35,593 nt of DNA from JBGQDM01 sp041495845. GTDB lineage: Bacteria > Acidobacteriota > Terriglobia > Terriglobales > Acidobacteriaceae. The DNA is taken from NCBI GenBank assembly GCA_041495845.1, contig JBGQDM010000023.1:1-35593 (forward strand), in the 5' to 3' direction. Below the pieces are notes generated by a model. That model saw nothing but the letters and a program-made list of their open reading frames with translations. It searched no databases and was not told the DNA's origin. Numbering within the stretch: position 1 is the first letter of the stretch; each line of letters begins with the position of its first letter. The translations under genes and the position numbers were made by a program. Of this stretch, positions 1-7,389 are shown one piece after another.

Positions 1-225
1 CAGCACCGTGCTGAGCTGTTCTTCGATGGGCCGCGTCACCGTCAGCAGCATCGCATCCGGCGCCAGGTCTCCGGCGTGCACTAACACCACAATCCGCGGA
101 AAATTCAGTTCCGGATAGATATTGCTGGGCAGGCGGAAGAGCGACACCATGCCCGCCAGCGTGAGCGCCCCGGCAAGCAAAAATACGGCCTGGCTGTTCC
201 GGCGGCAGAAACGAACCAGGTTCAT
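1..225 (-). CDS. RND efflux transporter, N-terminal part (cut by window edge)
   Basis: The first 75 residues of a resistance-nodulation-division inner membrane pump are visible; the rest lies beyond position 1. The translation starts MNLVRFCRRNSQAVF, continues into a first membrane helix (about residues 13-31) and then shows the family pattern of a YPELNFPRIVV strand followed by a PDAM...VTRPIEEQL helix, which is the start of the porter domain in AcrB/CzcA-like proteins. Its ATG overlaps the stop of the membrane fusion gene by four bases (ATGA), so the two are probably translationally coupled. The order outer membrane factor, fusion protein, pump resembles czcCBA-type operons. Substrate (metal or organic compound) cannot be told from this fragment. 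Confidence 0.85.
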   Translation of the reverse strand, partial: MNLVRFCRRNSQAVFLLAGALTLAGMVSLFRLPSNIYPELNFPRIVVLVHAGDLAPDAMLLTVTRPIEEQLSTVL

Positions 226-1337
226 GGCTTCACGCGCACCTTGGTTTTCTCCGGAAGGCCATAGCCGCCGCTGAGAATGATTTTGTCGCCTTCCTGCAGG
301 CCGGAGAGAATTTGAACGCTGTCTTTGGTCTGTGCACCCAACTCGACCGGAACAAATTCAGCGTCGTCGCCGCTCACCTTATAAACATGTGGCTCGCCCG
401 CTTCGTCGGGATAAACCGCTTGCCGCGGGACCACCAACGCCCGTGCCGGCTCGTTCAGCGGCAACTCCACCGAGACGAACATGCCCAACTTGAGTAGGCG
501 CTGGCCGTTGTCGATCCGCAGCCGTAGAGTGCCGTTGCCCGTCACCGGATCCACCGCCGGCAGCACCGCCACCACCCGGGCACGAAACGTCGCATCCGGA
601 ACCTGCGGTGTTTGGAAACTAAACTGGGTGCCCTTCAGGATCTCCGAAAGGCGGGACGCGGGCACCGTCCCCAGGAGTTCCAACGCGCTGATGTCGGCCA
701 CTTCGAGCACGGGCTGGCCACTGGCGCCGTCCACCTGCTCTCCCGCGCCCAGGAAACGATGGACCACCGTTCCGGCAAAAGGCGCACGCAGCGCAGCGCG
801 CGCGACTTGCGCCTGTGCCGCCGAGCGCGCCGCCTCCGCCTGCTTCAGCAAAGCTTGGTTCACGGAGAGCAGCGTACGCGCGTCCTCCACGTCCTTGCGA
901 GAGGCTACGCCCCGTTGCAGCAAGTTTTCATTGCGTTCGGCTGAAAGCTTGGCGTTCTCGACATTGGCGCGAGCCTGCGCCACCGCGCCCTCCGCCTGGC
1001 GCAACTGGTCTTGCAAGGAAGCACTGTCTAGCTGGGCAAGTACCTGACCGGCACTCACCGCATCTCCTTCGTTGACCAGCACCGATTGAATCCGCCCCGG
1101 CACCAGCGCCGCGATTTTGGCGTCGCGATTGGGCAGGGCCGCCAAATTGCCGCTGACCAGCAGCTTCTCCGCCAGCGCGCCGTGGTGTGCGGTCGTCACC
1201 GTGACCTCAGCCACCGGCGGCGCATCTTTCTCCGCGCCAGACTTGCCGCAAGCGACCGTGAGCGCGCTGAGCGTAAGCACCGCACCAGCAAAGATCGCAA
1301 CGCGCAGGTCAATCCTCTTTTCAGTCAAGCGGCGCAC
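222..1337 (-). CDS. RND efflux membrane fusion protein (HlyD/CusB-type, probable lipoprotein)
   Basis: This 371-residue periplasmic adaptor would join the RND pump encoded next to the outer membrane channel encoded before it. The N-terminus has a hydrophobic stretch ending ALTVACGKSG, a plausible but non-ideal lipobox (Cys about residue 30). It is followed by a biotinyl-lipoyl-like half motif (residues about 75-105, VLVNEGDAVSAGQVLAQLD), a coiled-coil hairpin rich in Ala, Gln and Glu (about 105-185), the second lipoyl half (RAPFAGTVVHR), and beta-barrel and membrane-proximal domains to the end. Its start lies inside the end of the TolC-like gene (17-base overlap) and its stop overlaps the pump start. 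Length and domain order are normal for the family. Confidence 0.9.
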   Translation of the reverse strand: MRRLTEKRIDLRVAIFAGAVLTLSALTVACGKSGAEKDAPPVAEVTVTTAHHGALAEKLLVSGNLAALPNRDAKIAALVPGRIQSVLVNEGDAVSAGQVLAQLDSASLQDQLRQAEGAVAQARANVENAKLSAERNENLLQRGVASRKDVEDARTLLSVNQALLKQAEAARSAAQAQVARAALRAPFAGTVVHRFLGAGEQVDGASGQPVLEVADISALELLGTVPASRLSEILKGTQFSFQTPQVPDATFRARVVAVLPAVDPVTGNGTLRLRIDNGQRLLKLGMFVSVELPLNEPARALVVPRQAVYPDEAGEPHVYKVSGDDAEFVPVELGAQTKDSVQILSGLQEGDKIILSGGYGLPEKTKVRVKP

Positions 1338-2529
1338 CTACCACTTCCTCTAAGACCGCGAATGAACTCTGTACAGCGAACAGGCTGTCGAGATACGTCT
1401 TGCGCGTTTCATTCAACCGCCGCTGCGCATCAATCAGCGTCAGCAGATTGCTCTTGCCGGAACGGTAGCTGTCTTCTGCCATGGCTTGCAACCGCTCGGT
1501 CTTCGGCACGATGTTTTCACGGTATTGTGCCGACTGGCGCGCTTTGGCCAGATAGTCGTAGTACCCGGCGATCACCTGCACGGAAGCGTTGTTTCTCTGC
1601 GCCGCGAGTAAAAGCCGTAGCAGCTCCAGCCGGGCGGACGACAACGCTACCTCTCCCTGCCCATGATAGAAAAGCGGCAGGGTCACGCCGACCTGCCCCC
1701 GCGGGCCTACGTTGAAATCGGGGGGCGCATTCAGATCCACTCCCGCCTGCAAGCCCAGGTTCGGAACCCTCTGCGCCTTGGCCAGTTCCAATCGCCGCTG
1801 CTCGATCTCCAATTCCTGGGTAGTGCGGACCACTTCTGCACTCGATCGCAGCGCCGTCTCTGTGAAGGCCTGCAGGGTGTCGCCACGCGGCAGCTGATCG
1901 AGTCTTCCCTCCGGTTGCGGCGAGCTCTCGGGCTGGCGCCCCAGGACTGCAGCCAACTGCGCCTCGGCAACCTTCTGCGCCAGCACCGTCGCTTCATTGT
2001 CCGCCACGGCGCGCGCCACCTCGACATCCGCCTGGATCAATTCCAACTGCGCCACGTCCCCGGCTTCGTACCGCTGCTGCACGACATCGTGAATGCGCGT
2101 CGCCAGACCAACCGCGGCTTTCGATTGTTCCGCCTGGTCACGAGCTAGAAGCACGCGGTAGAAAGCCTCGCGCGCTCGGTGACGGACTTGCCGCGAGAGA
2201 ATGCCGAGGTCCACTTCCGTTCCCTTTTGTTCCTCGCGGGCAACGGCCAGCCGCTTGCCGCGCTGTCCGCCGATTTCAAACGACTGGTCCAGGAGGAGAC
2301 TTTCATGCGGCACGTCGCGGGCGCCCCCGAAACTCAGCGTCGGATTCGGCCGCTGCCCGGCAATCTTGATCCCCGCCAGCGCCACCGCACGCTGCTGCCG
2401 CGCCGCCCGCAGCTCCAGGTTGCCCGCCTCGGCCGCGGCCAGGGTCTGCTTCAGGTCAAGCGCCGTACCCTGCGCAAAACCCAGGCCGCTGAACAACAAA
2501 ATTGCCGTCAAGACCCGATGCACCACCAC
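1321..2529 (-). CDS. TolC-like outer membrane efflux protein (CzcC-type)
   Basis: This is an outer membrane factor of about 402 residues with two repeated helical OEP domains (residues about 20-200 and 205-400), dominated by Ala/Gln/Glu/Arg helices typical of TolC and CzcC. I chose the GTG at 2529 because AAGGA lies six bases before it and because the product then begins with a compact signal peptide (VVVHRVLTAILLFSGLGFAQG). A longer frame starting at a GTG at 2583 adds 18 unlikely residues but is closer to the upstream -10 box. It is the first gene of the minus-strand efflux operon; fusion protein and RND pump follow with overlaps. Motifs giving the exported substrate are not visible. Confidence 0.88.
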   Translation of the reverse strand: MVVHRVLTAILLFSGLGFAQGTALDLKQTLAAAEAGNLELRAARQQRAVALAGIKIAGQRPNPTLSFGGARDVPHESLLLDQSFEIGGQRGKRLAVAREEQKGTEVDLGILSRQVRHRAREAFYRVLLARDQAEQSKAAVGLATRIHDVVQQRYEAGDVAQLELIQADVEVARAVADNEATVLAQKVAEAQLAAVLGRQPESSPQPEGRLDQLPRGDTLQAFTETALRSSAEVVRTTQELEIEQRRLELAKAQRVPNLGLQAGVDLNAPPDFNVGPRGQVGVTLPLFYHGQGEVALSSARLELLRLLLAAQRNNASVQVIAGYYDYLAKARQSAQYRENIVPKTERLQAMAEDSYRSGKSNLLTLIDAQRRLNETRKTYLDSLFAVQSSFAVLEEVVGAPLD

Positions 2530-2601
2530 CCGCTTTCCTTGCCCCAAAGTCGGCCAACTGCGATTCACGAAACCGTTGGCCACGCCCAGCGAAACCGTCT
2601 G

Positions 2602-2610
2602 ATTGTATCA
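2602..2610 (-). promoter_or_regulatory. Extended -10 promoter for the efflux operon
   Basis: Read on the minus strand the sequence is TGA-TACAAT, an extended -10 element (TGn plus five of six matches to TATAAT). Transcription would begin near 2595, ahead of both candidate starts of the TolC-like gene. No convincing -35 is visible. The call rests on consensus match only. Confidence 0.45.
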
Positions 2611-2712
2611 ATCACCGCACCGCAGCGGGTCGCAGCCTGGCCAGAGGGACTTTCCGCTGCAGGAGCCAACCCACCGGTGTCAAAGCCACGGCGGGCAAAC
2701 AGCCATCGCTGG

Positions 2713-2730
2713 CCGGTCACCCCTGACCGG
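2713..2730. promoter_or_regulatory. Palindromic operator candidate 1 (GGTCA-N4-TGACC)
   Basis: A perfect inverted repeat, CCGGTCA-CCCC-TGACCGG, sits in the divergent region between the efflux operon and the glycosyltransferase gene. Its core, GGTCA-N4-TGACC, is found again 108 bases further on with the same spacing. It lies about 110 bases upstream of the efflux -10 box. It is probably a binding site for a dimeric regulator that is not encoded in this window. Confidence 0.5.
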
Positions 2731-2821
2731 GAAACCCTAATCAATGATGGGCTGATGCCGGATGCAACAACCTGTGAATCAGCAAAGCGACCTCCCCTGC
2801 AGATGTTGCGGACTGGCAACT

Positions 2822-2837
2822 TGGTCAATTTTGACCA
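2822..2837. promoter_or_regulatory. Palindromic operator candidate 2 (GGTCA-N4-TGACC)
   Basis: The inverted repeat TGGTCAATTTTGACCA has 7-base arms. Its core has the same half-sites and the same 4-base spacer as the site at 2713-2730, with different spacer bases. A TTGACC within it (2831-2836) could serve as a -35 element for the rightward gene, but no -10 at correct spacing follows. The rest of the gap, 2530-2995, shows no gene. Confidence 0.5.
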
Positions 2838-2995
2838 GTCTGTTTTGCTCAACCAGGGAATACTGGGACAGGGGAGAACTGCCCCCGAAGGAATGCATCG
2901 TCAGGTCAAGAACGGATCGCCGGTCTCTGTATTCTGCTGTTGGAAATGCATTCTGGAAATACAGTCTTCCCCATCCCTAGCCAAACAGGATATCG

Positions 2996-5422
2996 ATGTC
3001 CGTGACAAAAACAGCACCGTCGACCGGCTTACTCGAACTCGTCGACAGCCGCCCGATGGCGCTCCAGCAAATGCTTACGGCTCCCATCCGGGCGTCCTCG
3101 AGCGCGGGCCTGCCCAGCCGGATCGCGGTTGTGGGCAACTACCTTCCGCGACAGTGCGGGATCGCCACCTTTACCACAGATTTGTGCGACGCGATTTCCA
3201 CCGCGTACGGGGCAGCGCGGTTGTTCGCCGTGCCCGTCAACGACACGGAGGCGGGCTATGTCTACCCGGCGCGGGTAAGACTCGCACTGGCACAGGACGA
3301 GTTGAGCACGTACGAGCAGGCTGCTGACTTTCTGAATTTCACCAACTTCGATCTGGTATGCCTACAGCACGAGTACGGAATTTTTGGCGGCCCGGCGGGC
3401 AGTCACATCCTGACCCTTCTCCGGCGCCTCAGGATGCCGGTCATCACCACCCTCCACACGGTCCTTCGCGAACCGAATCCGGATCAACGACGCGTGATGG
3501 AGGAGATCGCGGCGCTATCGGATCGTCTCATCGTCATGAGCGAGCTGTCCTCTCAGTTTCTGCAAGAGATATTCAAGGTGCCGAGCAAGAAGATCGATAT
3601 GGTTCCGCATGGCGTCCCTGACTTGCCGTTTCTGGATCCGAATTTCTACAAAGACCGATTCGGCGTAGAAGGAAAAGCGGTGCTCCTCACGTTTGGCTTG
3701 CTCTCGCCCAATAAGGGAATCGAAAGCGTGATTCAAGCGCTGCCGCACATTTTGTCGAAGCACAAGAATGTTGTCTACATGGTCGCAGGCGCAACCCATC
3801 CTCACATTTTGCGCCGTGAAGGGGACCACTACCGCGAGCGCTTGCAGGCCCTGGCGAAGGAAATTGGCGTTGAGTCGAGTGTGATTTTCCACGACCGCTT
3901 CGTCAGTCCGGAGGAAATGCTGGAATTCATTGGCGCGGCGGACATCTATGTCACTCCCTATCGCCATGAGGAACAGGTCGTCTCCGGAACTCTGGCCTAT
4001 GCGTTGGGAGCGGGCAAGGCGATTATCTCGACTCCGTACTGGCACGCGATCGAGTTGTTAGACGATCGTCGTGGCGCGCTGGTCCCTTTCCAGAGCCCGG
4101 ATGCAATCGCACGAAAGACCGTCGAACTCCTGGATACCCCAGCGATCCGTCACGCCATGCGCAAACGCGCTTACTTGTACGCGCGCGGAATGATCTGGGA
4201 GAAAGTGGCCCGGGGGTATATGGCGAGTTTTGAACAAGCTCGCAAAGACCGAACGCGGGAGCCACGCGTGATGTTTGGGGATGCAGGCCTGGCAAAATGT
4301 CTCAACCAGTTACCTGCGTTAAAGCTGGATCATCTGCATCGGCTGACCGACGACACCGGCTTGCTCCAGCATGCGATCTTTGCGGTGCCCAACTATAACG
4401 AGGGGTACACCACCGACGATAACGCGCGAGCTCTGCTTTTGACCGTTCTTCTGGAGCAACTGGAACCAAAAGAACCGCTCGCAACGGGCGACCTTGCGTC
4501 GCGGTACTTGGCTTTCCTCGGGCATGCTCTCAATCCCATGAATGGTCGGTTCAGAAACTTCCTGAGCTATGCACGCACGTGGAGCGAGGCCCAGGGATCA
4601 GAGGATTGTCACGGGCGCGCGGTATGGGCACTTGGAGCGGTGCTGGCACGCTCGAAAAATCAGTCACTCCGAGGCGCTGCCGGCCACCTTTTCGAGATCG
4701 CCGTGCCGCCAGTGATTGCCTTCACCAGTCCGCGTGCCTGGGCCTTTGCATTGCTCGGGATTGAGGAGTACCTGCACTGCTTCCCAGGAGATCGGGACGC
4801 GCAAAGAATGAGCACAATCCTGACCAACCGGCTGGTCGAACTCCACCGCGCCAACCAGTCACCGGAGTGGGGCTGGTTTGAGGACGTTCTGGCGTACTCA
4901 AATTTCAGGTTGCCACAAGCGGTTTTGATTGCCGGCCATCGCACCTCCGATCACCAGACGACAGCCGTAGGCCTAGGAGCGCTGCAGTGGCTGGACGGCA
5001 TCCAGCGTTGCGCTCGCCTGGGACATTTCGTCCCCATCGGTTCGCAGGGGTTTTATCGCAAGGGCGGCGAGAGAGCACGTTTCGATCAGCAACCGGTTGA
5101 AGCGGGCGGCGCCGTTTCCGCGTGCCGCGAAGCCTATCGCATCACGGGAGATGATCACTGGCGTCAACAGGCCTGGGCCGCCTTTAACTGGTTCCTGGGA
5201 GATAATGACTTGCAAATTGCGCTGTACGATCCCATCACCGGCGGTTGTCGAGACGGTCTGCACCCGGAGCGCGTGAATGAAAACCAGGGGGCAGAGTCCA
5301 CCCTGTCGTTCCTGATGGCGCAGGCCGAAATGCGCTTACTGGGAGAGGGCGGTAGTCAACGATCCAGACCCACAGAGATTCGCGCGTCCAACGAAGGTGA
5401 GGTCACTGCACATGTGCTTTGA
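2996..5422 (+). CDS. Two-domain glycosyltransferase (GT4 domain plus alpha-toroid-like C-terminal domain)
   Basis: This 808-residue protein begins with a GT-B fold, family 4 glycosyltransferase (residues about 40-420). Visible motifs are the N-terminal nucleotide-fold start RIAVVGNYLPRQCGIATFT, the central LLTFGLLSPNKGIE, and the C-terminal donor-site region around residues 320-345 (YVTPYRHEEQVVSGTLAYALGAGKAIIST), where the Glu-x7-Glu pattern is altered. The second half (about 430-780) is rich in Trp and helices and carries LLQHAIFAVPNYNEGYTTDDNARAL and a late EAGGAVSACREAYRITGD segment, recalling an (alpha/alpha)6 glycosidase-like toroid. This GT4 plus toroid architecture is typically found next to GH130 genes, as here (30 bases downstream). 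It is likely cytoplasmic; sugar donor and acceptor are unknown, mannose being a guess from the GH130 partner. AGGA five bases before ATG supports the start. Confidence 0.85.
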   Translation: MSVTKTAPSTGLLELVDSRPMALQQMLTAPIRASSSAGLPSRIAVVGNYLPRQCGIATFTTDLCDAISTAYGAARLFAVPVNDTEAGYVYPARVRLALAQDELSTYEQAADFLNFTNFDLVCLQHEYGIFGGPAGSHILTLLRRLRMPVITTLHTVLREPNPDQRRVMEEIAALSDRLIVMSELSSQFLQEIFKVPSKKIDMVPHGVPDLPFLDPNFYKDRFGVEGKAVLLTFGLLSPNKGIESVIQALPHILSKHKNVVYMVAGATHPHILRREGDHYRERLQALAKEIGVESSVIFHDRFVSPEEMLEFIGAADIYVTPYRHEEQVVSGTLAYALGAGKAIISTPYWHAIELLDDRRGALVPFQSPDAIARKTVELLDTPAIRHAMRKRAYLYARGMIWEKVARGYMASFEQARKDRTREPRVMFGDAGLAKCLNQLPALKLDHLHRLTDDTGLLQHAIFAVPNYNEGYTTDDNARALLLTVLLEQLEPKEPLATGDLASRYLAFLGHALNPMNGRFRNFLSYARTWSEAQGSEDCHGRAVWALGAVLARSKNQSLRGAAGHLFEIAVPPVIAFTSPRAWAFALLGIEEYLHCFPGDRDAQRMSTILTNRLVELHRANQSPEWGWFEDVLAYSNFRLPQAVLIAGHRTSDHQTTAVGLGALQWLDGIQRCARLGHFVPIGSQGFYRKGGERARFDQQPVEAGGAVSACREAYRITGDDHWRQQAWAAFNWFLGDNDLQIALYDPITGGCRDGLHPERVNENQGAESTLSFLMAQAEMRLLGEGGSQRSRPTEIRASNEGEVTAHVL

Positions 5423-5452
5423 AGATGTTTCTTCCGTTCCCGTGAAACCCTC

Positions 5453-6436
5453 ATGAGCATTGCCACCACAACTGGTTACGAGCCTCTGCTGATCCGCCAC
5501 CCTGCCAACCCGATCCTGACGGGGAAGGACTGGCCCTACCCCATCAATAGCGTCTTCAATGCAGGTGCGACGCTACTGGCAGACGGCTCCACGCTGCTGC
5601 TTTGCCGGGTGGAAGACCGACGCGGCCTCTCGCACCTTTGCGCTGCCCGTTCTCAAAACGGTGTGGATGGATGGCAGATTGATCGCCAACCGACCCTCAT
5701 GCCCAGTCCCACTGACTATCCCGAAGAAATTTGGGGCATTGAAGATCCCCGCATCACGTTTGCGCCCGAACTGCAGCAGTACGTCGTCACCTACACCTCC
5801 TATTCGCGCGGGGGCCCCGGAGTCTCTTTGGCTCTGACCACGGATTTTCGCAGCTTCGAACGCTACGGCGTCATCATGCCAGCCGAGGACAAAGACTCCG
5901 CACTCCTGCCTCGCAGAATCGGGGGCTCGTGGGCGCTGATTCATCGGCCCGTGACCACCCTCGGGGCACACATGTGGATTTCTTATTCTCCCGATCTCCG
6001 CCATTGGGGGAGACACCGGCTAATGCTGGAAGCACGCCGCGGCGCCTGGTGGGATGCCAACAAGATTGGTTTGTCTCCGCCACCCATCGAGACTTCCCGG
6101 GGGTGGCTGGTGTTCTACCACGGAGTTCGGCACACACCCTCGGGCTGCCTGTATCGATTGGGCTTGGCTCTGTTTGAGCTTGAGAATCCGGAACAGTGTC
6201 TGCTGCGAGGCGATTCGTGGATCTTTGGGCCGGAGGCCGACTATGAGCGGAATGGCGACGTCAACGATGTCGTCTTCCCTTGCGGCTATACCATCGACCA
6301 GGACGGCGACAGCCTCAACCTCTACTACGGCGCCGCCGATTGCTCGATTGCCCTGGCTCGGGGCAGCATTCGATCCCTGCTGGCGTGGCTCGACGCCAAT
6401 GGAAGTTCTGACCGCAGGCGGAGCCAAGACCGGTGA
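5453..6436 (+). CDS. GH130 family glycoside phosphorylase-like protein (mannoside-active family)
   Basis: The 327 residues form a five-bladed propeller of the GH130 (DUF377) type. Signature elements in order are the start HPANPILTG, FNAGATLL, LLCRVEDRRGLSH, IWGIEDPRIT (the Asp in this blade is the expected general acid region), DKDSALLPRRIGGSWALIHRP, and NKIGLSPPPIETSRGWLVFYHGV, where basic residues bind phosphate in true phosphorylases. GH130 enzymes phosphorolyse or hydrolyse beta-mannosides; which applies here is not decidable by eye. No signal peptide is present, so it probably acts in the cytoplasm with the preceding glycosyltransferase. Its stop overlaps the GTG of the next small gene (GTGA). 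Confidence 0.88.
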   Translation: MSIATTTGYEPLLIRHPANPILTGKDWPYPINSVFNAGATLLADGSTLLLCRVEDRRGLSHLCAARSQNGVDGWQIDRQPTLMPSPTDYPEEIWGIEDPRITFAPELQQYVVTYTSYSRGGPGVSLALTTDFRSFERYGVIMPAEDKDSALLPRRIGGSWALIHRPVTTLGAHMWISYSPDLRHWGRHRLMLEARRGAWWDANKIGLSPPPIETSRGWLVFYHGVRHTPSGCLYRLGLALFELENPEQCLLRGDSWIFGPEADYERNGDVNDVVFPCGYTIDQDGDSLNLYYGAADCSIALARGSIRSLLAWLDANGSSDRRRSQDR

Positions 6437-6633
6437 ACCTGCTGCTTTGGATTTTCCAGTCGACGTTGGGTTGCCATCACGGGCGCCTGAGTCGCGTGTT
6501 TACGATCCATCACCGGACGTATCGGGTCTATCTCGATTGCGGGCGGGAATTCGGGTATTCCTGGGAATTAATGCGCTCCCTGCATTCGGGCGTGGTTGAC
6601 GATGTCAATCCGTTGCCCGTCGGGACAAGCTGA
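6433..6633 (+). CDS. Small conserved zinc-ribbon-like protein
   Basis: This 66-residue protein starts at a GTG overlapping the GH130 stop by four bases, a sign of translational coupling. It contains GCHHGRLSR and then TYRVYLDCGREFGYSWELM, a form I associate with small Acidobacteriota proteins that normally carry a CxxC pair in the second segment (C-x-D-C-G-x-E-F). Here the first of those cysteines is Tyr, so metal binding may be weakened. Function is unknown. Overlap, direction and the conserved-looking motif argue that it is a real gene. Confidence 0.6.
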   Translation: MNLLLWIFQSTLGCHHGRLSRVFTIHHRTYRVYLDCGREFGYSWELMRSLHSGVVDDVNPLPVGTS

Positions 6634-6638
6634 CCGCT

Positions 6639-6656
6639 CCTGGGACTGGACCCAGG
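6639..6656 (+). other. Hairpin after the glycan operon
   Basis: CCTGGG-ACTGGA-CCCAGG forms a perfect 6-bp stem six bases after the small protein stop. It lacks a following T-run, so it is a doubtful terminator but could mark the 3' end of the GT/GH130 transcript. Confidence 0.3.
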
Positions 6657-6750
6657 GCCTCGCAGCCTAATTCTTCGCATGTGAGCTATCTTGCTCAGAC
6701 GCCGGCGTTCGCGCCTGTCACTCTTGATTCTCCTGAGTGTGTCGAGAGAA

Positions 6751-6770
6751 CCACGAACACTACTTCGTGG
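6751..6770 (+). other. Hairpin in the leader before the small membrane protein cluster
   Basis: CCACGAA-CACTAC-TTCGTGG makes a perfect 7-bp stem with a 6-base loop about 105 bases before the next gene. No T-run follows, so it is more likely leader structure than a terminator. The rest of 6657-6876 shows nothing else I recognise. Confidence 0.3.
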
Positions 6771-6876
6771 CTCCCATTCTCGGATTGCCTGCGGCTGAGA
6801 TTTCCCAACGATTCGACATCGAAGCGACCCGCATTCAGTCGAGTCGCACTCTGCGCGAAGAAGAGAGGTCACAAAC

Positions 6877-7068
6877 ATGCCTTTAATTCAACTCCTGGAA
6901 GTTCTGATCGTGGTGGGTGTCCTCCTCTGGGTGGTAAATCGCTTTATTCCCATGCAGGGATCCATCAAGTCAATTTTGAATGGCGTAGTGGTCATTGTCG
7001 TGGTCCTGTGGCTCCTGAATGTTTTTGGGCTCTTTCATTCTCTTTCCCGGATGCACGTTGGAGCGTGA
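6877..7068 (+). CDS. Thivi_2564-type small membrane protein
   Basis: This 63-residue protein has two hydrophobic helices (about residues 4-22 and 33-52) separated by NRFIPMQGSIKSILN, the signature loop of the small Thivi_2564 membrane family (IPMxGxIKxILN followed by VVVIVVVLWLLNVFGLF). A GAGAGG ribosome binding site lies about ten bases before the ATG. These proteins occur with other small membrane proteins such as DUF3309, also seen here at 8159. The molecular role is unknown; it sits in the cytoplasmic membrane. Confidence 0.8.
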   Translation: MPLIQLLEVLIVVGVLLWVVNRFIPMQGSIKSILNGVVVIVVVLWLLNVFGLFHSLSRMHVGA

Positions 7069-7349
7069 GGAGGACTCAATGTTGAGGTCGGCGGCTACAC
7101 CGACAACGTGGGGGCGGGGATCAGATGAACCAAACCCTCTCGGAGAACCGGGCCGGATCAATTCGTGATTACCTCGTGCAGCAAGGGGTAGCCACGAACT
7201 CGGTGACGGCCAGAGGCTTCGGCAACACTCTGCCGGTAGCTTCCAACGATAATTCTGCCGGCCGGCAGCAGAACCGGAGAGTTGAACTTCTCGTCTCCGG
7301 CGAAGCCATCGGCACCCCGGTCAACGTCACGACAGGAAGCTTGCGCTGA
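7069..7349 (+). pseudogene. Remnant of an OmpA-like C-terminal domain, frameshifted and truncated
   Basis: Two frames together spell an OmpA/MotB peptidoglycan-binding domain. The first (7072-7113) reads LNVEVGGYTDNVG and the second (7119-7346) reads DQMNQTLSENRAGSIRDYL, then VTARGFGNTLPVASND and GRQQNRRVEL. Five bases (7114-7118) lie where three would keep the frame, so a one- or two-base indel separates them. The N-terminal two thirds of a normal OmpA-family protein is absent: a stop at 7066-7068 lies directly upstream in the first frame. An ATG at 7125 could still give a 74-residue product lacking the TDxxG ligand-binding loop, so I call it a pseudogene. Confidence 0.7.
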
Positions 7350-7389
7350 AGCAGACGATAGGCATGAGCAGCAAACGGAGGTAGTACCG

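Noticed and set aside
6639..6656. Intrinsic terminator at the end of the glycan operon
   Set aside because: The stem is good but there is no T-run after it, so it is listed only as a hairpin.
7282..7389. Longer start for the Gln-rich secreted protein
   Set aside because: The extra 36 codons overlap the OmpA remnant in another frame and would bury the signal peptide; ATG 7390 has a good ribosome binding site.
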